Origin: Macrocystis pyrifera
Taxonomy: Eukaryota > Sar > Phaeophyceae > Laminariales > Laminariaceae
DNA length: 64,000 nucleotides
Direction of reading: 5' to 3'
Assembly: GCA_031763025.1 (NCBI GenBank)
Contig: JASSKH010000016.1
Location: 5,208,001-5,272,000, forward strand
Shown here: positions 42,481-52,852 of the stretch, piece after piece
How the letters are laid out: every line of letters begins with the position of its first letter
Position numbering within the stretch: the stretch's first letter is position 1
The notes under the pieces: generated by a model
Told to the model about the DNA's origin: nothing
The model's input: the letters and a program-made list of their open reading frames with translations, nothing else
Database searches by the model: none
Translations under genes and position numbers: made by a program

Positions 42481-42909
42481 TGTAGTTCGGACATTAACTG
42501 GTACCATATATATACCAGGTATAATGTGATCCACCCCAATCATGCAGTGGCTAAATAAACTGTGAAATATCAATACGACAATGTAATCGTCACATTTTAT
42601 CGTCATTTTTTTCCCACTCTGAAGTCCCTACAGGGATAATGTGAAGAACACACAAGCATATTATTATACGTACGTACTGCTATAGAGCTGTACCTACTGC
42701 TGTAGACCTATGACGCACAGCTCCCGGACCCGGGCCTGATCCCATTTGACACCCTGTCCCCATTTACTATTTATAGTGATTGGTGGTAATGAGGCGCGAC
42801 CTCAGCAGTACCTGCAACAGTCAAATCTACGATGCATCATGCTGGGCGAACACGGATTGTACACCAACAGACATCTGCGTACGCGGTCGCATGTATCCGT
42901 GACGTTAGG

Positions 42910-43008
42910 GTTCATTTTGAGACTGCAGTCAGTCCCGTTTCGGGGACGAACTACTTAGAATTTGACTGGTTTATCCGCAAAATGGGACTGCTGCAGTCCC
43001 AAAAGGGC
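42910..43008. mobile_element. MITE family 2, copy b
   Basis: Left arm GACTGCAGTCAGTCCCGTTT, right arm AAATGGGACTGCTGCAGTCC, with GAATTTGACTGGTTT between. Confidence 0.75.
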
Positions 43009-43028
43009 CAAGAACAAGAAAAACGTCG

Positions 43029-43185
43029 GCAGCAGCAGCAGCGGCAGCAACAACAACAACAGCAGCAGCAGCAGCAGCAGCGGCAGCAGTAGAGCACACG
43101 AGGCCTGGGTCAGCGTCGCTGTACGCTCGGCTTCTCGGTCTGATAACCCTTGAACCCTTCGTACACGTAATCGATTTTTTCGCGT
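43029..43185. repeat. CAG/CAA microsatellite and dispersed repeat
   Basis: 43029-43091 is an interrupted (CAG)n(CAA)n. It is followed by GAGCACACGAGGCCTGGGTC...GTACGCTCGG...CTTGAACCCTTCGTACACGT, which recurs at 45630-45712 after another CAG-rich stretch. Confidence 0.7.
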
Positions 43186-43189
43186 TTGT

Positions 43190-45465
43190 ATTCTTCACTT
43201 CAACCGTTCTTTTTCTTTCTTCCCGTCGACATCCAGCACAACCATTGTCCGTGACGATTCTTCAATCTTAGAGAGATACAAGTTCTGTTGCCACGAAACC
43301 ACCCGGTACGCCACAGCAGAGATACTACGTTGTTATGCAGTAAACAGAGTAGACAATGCAATGTCATCTCTTCATACTGGATACGACGGGCACGACATAC
43401 GCATACTATGAAAAGAGAGAAACAAAAGGAACAAGAAAGTAAGTCCAAATGAAGAAGAAAAAAATAAGGGAAAAAAGTACCGTGCCCCCCCGTAGGGGAT
43501 GTGGCAGACGATACAGAACGAGCGAAAGAAACGATACCACTATCAATACATCTCAACAGAGAAAGACTAAGAACCAAGGGAAACAACAGCCAAAGAACCG
43601 AAGCACACAAAAAAAAACACGAAAACCAAAACCAAAAGCACTCTCCAGTCAGCCGCAGCAGTTTGTGGTACGAGTAGCTATTCATTGGACAGATTCTACC
43701 TACTATTAATAAGCGGTCTGGTACCTTGCTACTCTTTCTGCCGTCTCCGTCCTGCTTTCGTCAACCATGCCCCACCCCCGAAGAGGATGCGTAGGACGTC
43801 GAAACAAGCAAAGCAGGCTCGTCATCCACCCACACCACAAGACTCCTGTCAGGAAGAAAGATGAAAAGTATCAAGACAATCACGGAGGATCAAAGAGCAA
43901 GAAGAAAAGGGAAACAAAGGAAGACCACGTTCGAACTAGCTGCTGGAGTCGGCGGCACGAGTAGCATGGAAATGTTCCACTTACTACAGTAGTCGCCCTA
44001 GTGCCTTGCTACCCTGTCTGCCGTCCCCTTCCTACTTTCGTCCACCGCGGTTTTCCTTCTACTCCTGCTGCACCCCCTGCCCCCATTCCCCTGGACACCA
44101 CCCACAGCGGATGCGCGGCGCTGCCTACTCAGCTGTGCCTCATCTTCGTGCCTGTTCACCATGAACCGTTCGGCTGCTTGAAGGGCCCTCCGGTACCACT
44201 TCCCCGCCTTTTTTCTGCAGTGTACCGCGGCGCGGTCTCAGCTCCAAACACCAAGGGGGCAAGTTCCGTTGATCCTTGGGTGGCCCGGAACTCCCTATAA
44301 AGGTATTCTACTATGCATATATGCCAAGTGTCCGCCAAGTCTCGGATTCTCCCCACCAGCCATCGTTCCGAATATTACTTGACTGGGTAATCCCTCCTTG
44401 CTTTGCCGTGCCACGGCCCCCGCAAAAATGAGCCGCCGTATACGGATGGTCGTTTCGATGCTCTCGCAACGTGTCATGCTTGAGGGCCTTCGCGTACGAG
44501 AGGATGGCGTGGTATGTACGAAGTCGGTGCTGGAAGCCAATGACTCGCAAGAGGACTTGGTAGTGAGCCGTTCGAAGCTTGGCAAAGTGTTCCGCTCTGA
44601 GGGTCCACGTCACACACCCGTACAGCAGGTGGGTTCTCAGTCACCTCGGCCTTCAGCATTCGGAGTTCCTGACTAAACGGAGCGGTCGTCCTATCATACA
44701 TCTCCGGGCCGAACCGTTTGAAGCATGCTCGCCATAGACGGATCGGTCGGTCGATTTAGAACGAGAGGTCGGCGTTTTCGTGGATAATGCCGCCTAGGTA
44801 TAAGAACTGGGCCGTCTTTTTGTACCTCTGGCCTTGTGCTTCGATGACGAGCGGTGGGGCGAGGGTTGTCTAGGCTGGTGTTGGTATTAATAGAAGCACT
44901 GTCTCTTGTCTTTTTTTCCGATACCGTTATGCCTAGTGCTTCGAAGACTGTCACGACTTTCATCATTTTATCCTTCATCCGACTTCGTTTAATGTGAAGA
45001 ATACACGCACACACACAATTCCCGCGTCATTCGGCGGACAACATACCCCATACAGCCCTCCGCACGCATGCCAACGGCTCCTTCTCCTCTGTTCCGATTA
45101 CTCCAGCATCATTGGGTTGAACCAAATCCCTTGCTTACGATGGCTTCGTTTTTGGTGAAGCGTGCCAGTACAACGTGTAACGCAGCAGGGAAGAACACGT
45201 TGGACAGCAACGGTGATAGCACGCAGCCTTGCCGCAGCCCCTTGGTTAGATCAAACCTTTCCGAGTGCTCGCCGTCATCCGTACTCACGCGAGCCCCCAT
45301 GCCTTCTTGCAAATTGCGGATATTTGTAAGCATCTTGGTTGGTGAGCCAGAGCGTGTGAGTACCTCCCACAGCAGCTCTCGGTCGACATGGTCGTACGCT
45401 TTTCCCAGATCGATGAAGCACACGTGCAGGAAGATTTTCCTCTGCCGTCCGAGCTCTTGCAACCC
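43190..45465 (-). mobile_element. LINE copy 2, 5'-truncated (minus)
   Basis: Its 3' UTR spans 43190-44160 (same order of blocks as in copy 1, inverted, including CCCCCCGTAGGGGATGTGGC near 43485) and the RT region 44160-45465. The 5' limit near 45465 is where homology to copy 1 stops. Confidence 0.87.
44160..45465 (-). pseudogene. LINE reverse transcriptase (copy 2), broken
   Basis: On the minus strand, 45109-45462 encodes [40 protein letters not shown] and [20 protein letters not shown]. Further on are [20 protein letters not shown] and ARQSKEG. The YADD active-site stretch is damaged: at 44985-45018 a short insertion derived from the LINE's own 3' terminus lies in it. Several frameshifts are present. 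Confidence 0.82.
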
Positions 45466-45469
45466 AACT

Positions 45470-45870
45470 CGGCTTTCGGCATAATTTTAAGACGAAAAAT
45501 CTGTACCTGACATGTGTCCACCACAGGGAGCATCTCGTAGCAGGTGCCACTGCTACGACTGCTGTACGACACTTACAGCAGAGCTTCTCCAGCAGCAGAA
45601 CAGCAGCAACAGCACCAGCCGTAGTAGGACACACGAGGAGGGGGTCGGCGTCGCTATACGCTCGGTTTGTCGGTCTAACCCTTGAACCTTTTGTACACGT
45701 ACTCGATTTTGGTACGTGTTTCCTGATTGCCCAACTCGAAATTCGGCATAAATTGAAGACGAAAAACCCACAACCTGACATCTGTCCAACAGAGCTTCTC
45801 GTGGCAGATGCCACCACTACTATTAATACTACTGTTGTACAACATCTACAGCAGAGCTTTCTCCTGCTTC
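45470..45870. repeat. Tandem pair of ~230-bp units
   Basis: CCCAACTCG...TTCGGCATAA...GACGAAAAA...CCTGACAT.TGTCCA occurs at 45462-45520 and again at 45728-45790. The following CTACAGCAGAGCTTCTCC also occurs twice. The second unit has TATTAATA where the first has a single G. Confidence 0.7.
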
Positions 45871-45989
45871 TCCGGACGGTGGGTCTGCCAACACCACCGG
45901 CAGCATGCCTTAGGGATACGGCGCGGGTGTTGCTGTGGGCAGTGGGCAGACGGGCACATTCTGTCTATGAGTACTTGTAGCGTTGGGAT

Positions 45990-46700
45990 TCGTTAGGGAG
46001 AACTCAACAAACTAAAACCGTTAAGATATTTTACGATTCTGTTTTTTTCAAACCATGGCCCAGCCATGTGCCTACACGCGTTGCCGTACCTAGCTCGACC
46101 AATTCTGAACGACGTACAACCGCACCAGCACGAGAAGGTTTCGTTAGTGTGTGTTTTTGGAAATTTCGGGAAAATACTGAAGAAAAATGAAGAAACAGTC
46201 CTCGTTAAGATCGACCCTTCCTTACTGGTAGGAAAAACGAGGCTGAAGTACCGGTAAGTACAAACAAACGCAGGATGCACACGAAAAATAAGAGCGAAAA
46301 TCGAAAACAAGAGCGAGGCAACCGTCGCGAGGTCGAGCACCAGCACTGATGCACCATCCAGCTGTGGTTCCTGAAGAATGGCGGGGAGTTCGCCCACACG
46401 GCGTTCAATAGCCGGCGTACAATAAAATAGACTGCTGCTGCAATGGCATCGACATGCATTCTGAAGCGCGGGATTTTTATTTTTGTATTTTTATCATCGA
46501 TTTTATTATCTCCGCCCTTCTCTTCTGCTCTCTCCCTCCTATGAGCGTAACTCAGATCCGGGGCGACATGCAGGGTCTCCTTCCCCCCTCCCCACTACCA
46601 CTCGTTCCTTGTATTTTATCGCTAGAAGACTTGATGATCGCTTTTCCCCCTCGTCGACTCGCGTCGTATTGCGCTCGCGCCTAATGCATTGCATTGTGGC
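45990..46700. other. No gene recognised
   Basis: Only short frames on both strands. Nothing repeats elsewhere in the window that I could see. Confidence 0.35.
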
Positions 46701-46702
46701 GA

Positions 46703-46746
46703 TGAGTTAATGTGAGAACAACAACAACAACAATAACAACAACAAC
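46703..46746 (+). repeat. Extreme LINE 3' terminus with (AAC)n tail
   Basis: GTTAATGTGAGAACAACAAC and further AAC units. Only about ten bases of LINE body are present before the tail. Confidence 0.55.
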
Positions 46747-46912
46747 ATGCCCACGCTATGTACGCGCTCTCAGCGGTTTATTTTGCTCTTTGTTTCTGCA
46801 AAAATGTGCGCAAACTTCACCACGGCGGTACTCGTAGGGGTTTGAACTCACGAAAACAACGAACGTTAGCAGTAGCAGCATTCGAGGGTCACCTCCACAC
46901 CTCGGTTAACCC

Positions 46913-47028
46913 TTTCACCTTTCAAAGCTAATTGCAGTCCCCTTTTTGGCAACTAAAGCAACTACTTAGAGTTTGACTGGACTGCCGTCCCACAAGGCAC
47001 AATGGGACTGCAGTCCTAAAAGGGTCAA
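46913..47028. mobile_element. MITE family 2, copy c
   Basis: TAACCCTTTCACC at the left and GGGACTGCAGTCCTAAAAGG at the right, with TTAGAGTTTGACTGG inside. Confidence 0.75.
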
Positions 47029-47104
47029 TACCTGGTTTTATTTACGTATAAACCACCGCGACCGGGGCGACTGCTGTTGCGCTGGATAACAGATAAAGTA
47101 CCGA

Positions 47105-47225
47105 TGACCACAGAACTTGCATCTCTCCAGGATCGAAGAATCGGCGCGGACACGGGTTGCGTTGTGCTGCATATCGACGGGTAGAAAGAGCGGTTTAATG
47201 CGAAGAACACGCACACGGCACAGCA
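47105..47225 (+). repeat. LINE 3' end, 5'-truncated (plus)
   Basis: It reads CCACAGAACTTGCATCTCTC through GGTTTAATGCGAAGAACACG, with a short (CA)n tail. Confidence 0.82.
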
Positions 47226-47350
47226 GCAGAGTATCGGTGCTGTTCAAGCATCATCATCTATCGCTTGTTACATACCTGGCACCAAGGTACACAGTTACAA
47301 TAGATGATTTTTTAATGTATAAGCGGCACTCTACTGCTGTTTGATATGTT

Positions 47351-47422
47351 TTGTGTGTGTTTTTTTCACATTAAAACCGTGTCTTTCTACCCGTCGACAT
47401 CCAGCACAACCACTTCTGACTG
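47351..47422 (-). repeat. LINE 3' end fragment (minus)
   Basis: Reverse complement of the last 70 bases, including CGTCGACATCCAGCACAACC and a (GT)n tail at its left. Confidence 0.82.
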
Positions 47423-48457
47423 ATGGTCTACGGGGCGTTCGTAGAGCTGAGATTGTCGCCATAATCTCGCTCATTCGTGGGCTCTTCGTTTTCAGCTTTT
47501 TGTTTTCACCTTGTTGGTCCACGAACGAAAAATGAAAACGAGCACAGCCCGTCTCTCCTCGGCATCACTCTAAAGTATTTGCCTAATCCGAGGGAGTTGT
47601 ATCTTCCCATCTCATCTTCGCCATTGTTTTTCGCTTCAGAGCGCTCCGTTTGGACCAAAGATGTCAGGAGACAGCGTCTTCACCCCTCGACAGGCAGCAA
47701 ATTCGCCTTGACATGCCGTGACTGACACCAAACCACTAGGCTTTAGTGTATAACACTCCCTTGACAGCGCACGTTTTTGCTTGCTTGACATGTTTGCTGA
47801 CATATTTGGGTTTGGACGGGCTCTTGCGCCCTTGCCCTTCTACTAAGGACATGTCATACCAGTACGAAAAGTTCCCTCTATTTCCGGACAGAGTGGCAGT
47901 ATTTTATAAATTTTGAAATACGTCAGCTGTGAGTTCGACTGATTAAATAGTTGATACTCAACTTTGCAAGCTGCGTATAATACGCCTCGTCTATATTCCA
48001 TTTTTACCGAATTTTACAAGTATTTTATATTATACCAGGTAGTATTCTTAGTATCGATGGTATTTGTTTATAATAGTATTCATAGTGGTGTCTGCACAAA
48101 TATCATACATACCTGATACAGCTGCGGCAGCTCCCTGTGTGCTCAAAACCAACGAAAAATCGAAGTCTGACCGCCTACCTACAAGAAGTCGTTAGTGTTG
48201 CACATTCATAGCATTTCTTCCCGCTTGCACGTCCATTTTGGCTCATGCTCGGGGTATGTGTCTGAGCTTTGGCTTCCCATTTTATTTATTCACTTGAGAT
48301 TCTTCTCCTTTCTTTTTTCGGTTTGGTTTCTTCGTTGCTTCTCTTTCTTTATGGCGTTTTTTAGTTGCTGGTGTATGTATGTACGTTGTGTCGGCCGCAC
48401 CTACCTATTAATAGTGCGAATGCGTAGGCTATTATTGCATTACGGTGTGTTATCTCT
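47423..48457. other. No gene seen; dispersed repeat at 47907-48033
   Basis: 47907-48033 (TTTTATAAATTTTGAAATAC ... ACCGAATTTTACAAGTATT) recurs at 53418-53541 with small indels. The rest shows no coding signal. Confidence 0.5.
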
Positions 48458-48459
48458 GT

Positions 48460-48575
48460 GTCGTAGTCTGTGACCACAGAGCTCGTATCTTTCTAGGGTA
48501 AGAGTCAGCACGGACACTGGGCTTGCTGGATGTCTACGAGTAGAAGAACTGTTTAATGTGAAGAACACACACACA
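48460..48575 (+). repeat. LINE 3' end with (AC)n tail (plus)
   Basis: It reads GTCTGTGACCACAGAGCTCG to TTTAATGTGAAGAACACACA. Confidence 0.82.
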
Positions 48576-49077
48576 ACATAGGCATCGTGGATCGTGTTGG
48601 ACTCTCCGTCCGGACCATTCGCATTTAATTTTCTTGTGAGGGAGCGTAGCGGACGAGTTGAGCGTAGCGGATGGGGGAAGCTGCCCGCGGAACGAAGCGC
48701 CTTGGGTATTACATACATTATGCTGTAGTTGTTATTGTTGTTGTTGTTTTCTTCGCATTATACAAGGTATTGATGCGTCGCAGCTTGCTATTAATAATAC
48801 AGTACGAGTTCCGACAAAAATCCTAGATCTCACAGCTTTCGCTTCTTTTGTTTAATTTCATCATACAGATATAAATATATGGATATATGGATGTGTGTTG
48901 AAGGAGATGAGTTGTTGTGGGGCAATTTCATTACTATCACCAAATAGAGACGCGTTTCATTAATTCTCGATTTTTTAATATTACGTATCAATAATAGTAA
49001 CACGTACGAGCACTCGTATTAATAGTGTGAATTAAGTGGTTTCTATGCGTTGTCTACTACTGCATACGTAATAATGT
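48576..49077. other. No gene seen
   Basis: AT-rich sequence with a TTG microsatellite near 48728-48748. No coding or mobile-element signal recognised. Confidence 0.35.
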
Positions 49078-49150
49078 AGTGCTGGATGTCGACGGGTAGA
49101 AAGAACGGTTTAATGTGAAGAAAAAAACAACAACAACAACAACAGCAGCA
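49078..49150 (+). repeat. LINE 3' end with (AAC)n tail (plus)
   Basis: TGCTGGATGTCGACGGGTAG to AATGTGAAGAAAAAAACAAC, then AAC units that pass into CAG. Confidence 0.82.
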
Positions 49151-49240
49151 GTATCTCTGACTCCTGTGGCGTAGTTTTGTGACCACAGAGCTTGTATTTC
49201 TCTATTATTAATATTCGAAGAATCGGCACGGACACTAACA
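49151..49240 (+). repeat. LINE 3' UTR fragment (plus), internal
   Basis: It covers GTGGCGTAGTTTTGTGACCA to AATCGGCACGGACACT, with ATTATTAATATT inserted at the usual CTAGGATTG site. It lacks the terminal 60 bases. Confidence 0.75.
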
Positions 49241-49439
49241 ATTAGTAACTCTTCTCTGTCGTAAAACGTTTTCAATTTTAATTGCAAGTAATAGTGGTAC
49301 AAAGTGTGGCCTGGAAATGTGAACGCGTTTCCAAAGAATCTTGAATCTCCGAATCTCTGGATGTCTTTGGATGTCATCAGTCGAGTATGGGTGACGCTAT
49401 TTAATTCAGCTCTGCAATAGATAGGGGCGGGGGGAGAGG

Positions 49440-49505
49440 AGGTTGTACTGGATGTCGACGGGTAGCGGGCAGAAAGAACGGTTTCATGTGAAGAACACAC
49501 ACACA
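49440..49505 (+). repeat. LINE 3' end with (AC)n tail (plus)
   Basis: GTTGTACTGGATGTCGACGG to CATGTGAAGAACACACACAC. Confidence 0.82.
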
Positions 49506-49797
49506 ACCTCCGAGACCCGAGACACCCTACGAGTATATTCATATAATAACCAGGTACGTATATGTAACAGGCGTATGTGGTGATCCCTTCTGTTCTAACC
49601 TCTGTTCTAAGTGCTGGTTTGCGCCAGCCAATCACGCCGGCAATTTTGCGGCAGTATGCAGCAGTATACCATACTCAACCGGAACTAGAGAGGCAGCACC
49701 ACCGCCGAACTGCTGTCTGCTACTGCTGTCTGTTGTCTGCTGCATTTGCACCTCTTGTTAACCAATGGTTTTTACTGCTGAAGGCTTGGCGATTGGT

Positions 49798-49890
49798 TAA
49801 CCCTTTTAGTACTGCAGTCCCGTTTTGCGACAAAATCACGTGGGATTAGAGTAGTTTGTCCCCAATTTGGGACCGCAGTGCTAAAGAGTG
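49798..49890. mobile_element. MITE family 2, copy d
   Basis: Left TAACCCTTTTAGTACTGCAG, right GGGACCGCAGTGCTAAAGAG, with TTTGTCCCCAA inside. Confidence 0.8.
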
Positions 49891-50251
49891 AAGAGTGAGA
49901 ACAACAGCAGCAGTAAGTTATTACATGTACGAGTATCTTATGGCTGCTTATTCGTAACGTATGCCTTGGGCGACAATGAGGGACATATTTCGCGAAAGGT
50001 GATAAATGGTTTGCCATGCAACAACACAAGCGTTTTGCCAAAAAAAAATCGCCGAGACCCCGAAAACAGTCCTGAAAATTGTCACAACAAATATAAGAAT
50101 ACGGGAGAATAATCAAGGAAAATTCAAACATACCTTCATGCGGGCAGAACGAGAACGAATCACGACATCACGACACGCTCCAGGATCGCTTAGAGGGCAG
50201 GAATTCGCCGAGGTATCCCGACGTTGAGGCAGTGCACGAGATGCGTGCGGC

Positions 50252-50460
50252 GTGCGGCCGAAGCGGACGGATCCGCGGCGCCGCTTGGGGCACACGAGGC
50301 TGGTGCGCACCCCGGCGGAGAAACGGCGCGGAAAGGCCGTCGGTGACGGGAGAGATCCGCGCAGGGCATGTTCAGTACATGGAGATCAACTTCAGAAGCA
50401 GACGGCTACAAGCCTTCATGGGTTGGATACGTATGTATATGGGATACAGGTCGACGACAT
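50252..50460 (+). other. Long plus frame of unclear status
   Basis: An Arg-rich frame runs through this GC-rich block toward IQVDDITAIFMKLLENQS near 50500. It might be an exon leading into the coding remnant at 50470-50650, but no clear splice site or domain supports it. Confidence 0.25.
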
Positions 50461-50469
50461 AACTGCAAT

Positions 50470-50650
50470 ATTTATGAAATTATTAGAAAACCAAAGCTGT
50501 GAGTATCGAGGATTTGGTCGCAACTCATGTTCGCAATCTGTGTGTGATCCTTCGATCGCGCGTACTACCGGTTTTAGATGTCCTCATGCAGGAAATACGG
50601 TCCGTGTATGCGGAAGACAAAATCTATGTGCCGTACGACATTATCACACT
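50470..50650 (+). pseudogene. Coding remnant, homologous to 27045-27205
   Basis: An open stretch reads VSIEDLVATHVRNLCVILRS, RVLPVLDVLMQEIRSVYAED and KIYVPYDIITLG before TGA (about 50660). It is the better-preserved of two copies. Composition is typical of a globular helical protein. No family is recognised; two copies in a window full of transposons suggest an element-encoded ORF or a duplicated host exon. Confidence 0.5.
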
Positions 50651-50737
50651 AGGGTGATAAGACAACACACCCCCTCCGACGGTTTTCCAATCCGATTTTT
50701 TCGGGACAACGAAGAGGGTGCAAACGCCGAGAGGAGA

Positions 50738-50826
50738 GGATTGAAGAATCGGCACGGACACTGGTTGTGCTGGATGTCGACGGGTAGAAAGAACGGTTTA
50801 TTTAATGTGAAGAAAACAACAACAGA
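50738..50826 (+). repeat. LINE 3' end with (AAC)n tail (plus)
   Basis: AGGATTGAAGAATCGGCACG to TTTATTTAATGTGAAGAAAA, with an extra TTTA duplicated before the terminus. Confidence 0.85.
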
Positions 50827-50865
50827 GTCTACGCAAAGGCCTGGGCGAGATACTTAGTTGAGCCT

Positions 50866-50956
50866 ATCTGGACCGCTGTCCCTTGTTTGGGGACAAAGCA
50901 CTCAAATTATAGGTAGTTTGTCCCCAAAACGGGACTTCTGTCCTAAAAGGGGCAAG
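50866..50956. mobile_element. MITE family 2, copy e
   Basis: Left GGACCGCTGTCCCTTGTTTG, right CAAAACGGGACTTCTGTCCT, followed by AAAAGGGG. Confidence 0.75.
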
Positions 50957-51299
50957 CAGCAGTCTCGTCGGGTGCAGCCCCCATTGGCTTCGGAGGAAAC
51001 CGGTTCGGGATTTCGCTCTATTAATAGGGGGTGTGATAGATTATCACCCGTGTGTTATCTTGCGTGTTGCGCAGTGAGGGGCAGGAAACCTGGTCCAGGT
51101 TCAGTTGCTGTAGTGGATTGCTTTCTGCAGAAGAGAAAGACGCAATATGAATAGACGAGAAGGGTTGCACATCAAATGCTCCCAGTATACCATCTGTATA
51201 CTCCTGAGTGTACTCGGGGAGTATCGAGTACGTTCTGTTCTCTCCCGAGTGCTGAGAGTATTTCCGTGCTGGCGTCCTAGACGAACACTGCGCGTACTG

Positions 51300-51570
51300 G
51301 GGGTTTGTGTGCGTGTTCTTCGCAGCAGTGCACCATTCTTTCTACCCGTCGACATCAGCACATCCGGCGTCCGCGCGGATTCCTCACCTACCTGCCGTAG
51401 AGAGACAAGTTTTGTGGCCAAAAACCACGAGATGATACTACAGTACAAAAAAACTAGCAAAGTAGACAACGCAATGTTACTATCAACACTGCTTGTGCAG
51501 AGAAACTACATTACAATGAAGCAAGCAGAGTAGACACCGCCATGCCATGTCATTTGTACCGAATACGAAA
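51300..51570 (-). repeat. LINE 3' end, 5'-truncated (minus)
   Basis: Reverse complement of the LINE 3' UTR, moderately diverged, from the GTGTGTTCTTCGCAG end through CCCGTCGACATCAGCACA to the ACGAAAGGCACAGCATG block. Confidence 0.75.
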
Positions 51571-51794
51571 GGCACAGCATGGGCAGTGCTGAAGGTCCAA
51601 CTACTGCGAGTACTGGGAGTGTAACGTGAGCGGTACAGAACCCCGAGTGCAAGCAGTAGCCGCAGCACCAACATCCGGAATACTTGAAGTATAATACTCT
51701 AGGTATTCGGAGAATTGAAGCCGTTATAATTTGAATAATCACACTGGTAGATACACCTGAAATACTCCAGGTACTCCCAAGTATTCCAGTTGCC

Positions 51795-51945
51795 CCCCCC
51801 GCCCAACACCTCACGGCGCTTCGCGCTTGGTGCAAGCAATGTCTGCCTGGACGGTACAAGCCCGACGCGCGCTCCGTCCTGGCATTGTAGGGATGCGAGG
51901 GCCTATGGTCCTATGACTACGGCCATGCACGATAATGAGTATACC
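51795..51945 (+). repeat. Dispersed ~215-bp repeat, copy 2
   Basis: It contains CTTCGCGCTTGGTGCAAGCA, CCCGACG, CCTATGGTCCTATG and ACTACGGCCATGC, and is followed by a C run at 51945-51961. It lacks the left third. Confidence 0.8.
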
Positions 51946-52434
51946 CCCCCCCCCCCCCCCCGCGAAAGTAATTTTCTCCAACTTCCGCTCGTGGGACCAC
52001 CTACAAATGTTTTCTGCACAGAAAAGGGGACGGAAGTATCGAATCGAAGCGGTGGACGACTGGTCGAAGAATACTTAATGCTGCCAGTGTACTGCGAGTA
52101 TACTGCGCATGTTGAGAGTATTTTGGCTCTGCGAGTACTCGCAGAACACAAACCTGGAATACTTCAGAACACAAACCTGGAATACTTGAAGCACAGGGAG
52201 CGTCCACAACGTTTATCGAACGCTGAAATGCTGCGAGTCCGGAAGCATCGGCAGTACTGACTTTCGAAATACTTGGGAGTACTCGCAGTATCCGCAGCAC
52301 ATGAACCCGAAATCCTGTCGACTACATGAAGCACGTTGCGGTATGTCCTGTCAATAATACTGTACGTTACTCCCAGACACTAGGGGCATCTGTGAAAGGT
52401 TGCCTCAATCGACGGCCTGGTGTTTGGGGGTTGT

Positions 52435-52530
52435 AACCGTTTTGAGAACTGCAGTCCCGTTTCGAGGACAAACCACTCTAATTTCAAGTAGTTTGTCCCC
52501 AAACGGGACTGCGGCCGTAGAAGGGCTAAG
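52435..52530. mobile_element. MITE family 2, copy f
   Basis: Left TAACCGTTTTGAGAACTGCA, right CCAAACGGGACTGCGGCCGT; internal TTTCAAGTAGTTTGTCCCC. Confidence 0.8.
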
Positions 52531-52675
52531 GGAGTAACGGGAATAAGTAGATACACGTATGCCGGTAACACGTACCATTTTGTCCCGAAATATAGGGAAC
52601 ATTTCTATACTAATATTCAATGCAAAAGTTCCTTATATGTAAGGATATATTATATGATATACTGCCGTGAGCGAG

Positions 52676-52852
52676 CGGGGTTGTGAACCGAAAACGGACA
52701 TTCGATATGGGACGATATGCTCGCTTTTTTTTCGTTTTTTCTTCGGTTTTGGTTTGCCTGAAAACCCCCCCCGACCGAAACCGATCGACGTTTGGGTGAA
52801 AGAAAGAAGAATTTTGGAGCCATTTTTCATTTTCGGTTCATGACCAACCCTG
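52676..52852. mobile_element. Small hAT-like inverted-repeat element, tentative
   Basis: The left end CGGGGTTGTGAACCGAAAA and the right end read on the minus strand, CAGGGTTGGTCATGAACCGA, are similar. CAGGGTTGG is a common hAT tip. Flanks (GTGAGCGAG, GCCGCGAGTGAG) are similar but not an exact 8-bp repeat, so the call is tentative. Confidence 0.4.

Larger units (their letters stand above)
51176..52320. repeat. Region dense in AGTACT/AGTATACT motifs
   Basis: Short palindromic or near-palindromic motifs (GAGTACTGGGAGT, CAGTATACC, GAATACTTGAAGTAT, GGAGTACTCGCAG) recur dozens of times at 51176-51270, 51590-51790 and 52065-52305. The blocks are separated by a LINE fragment and by a copy of the 215-bp repeat, as if one older element had been interrupted twice. 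Ends are not resolved. Confidence 0.55.

Noticed and set aside
50252..50857. A 201-codon plus-strand frame as one gene
   Set aside because: Its end lies in a LINE 3' terminus, and the homologous coding stretch inside it is in another frame.
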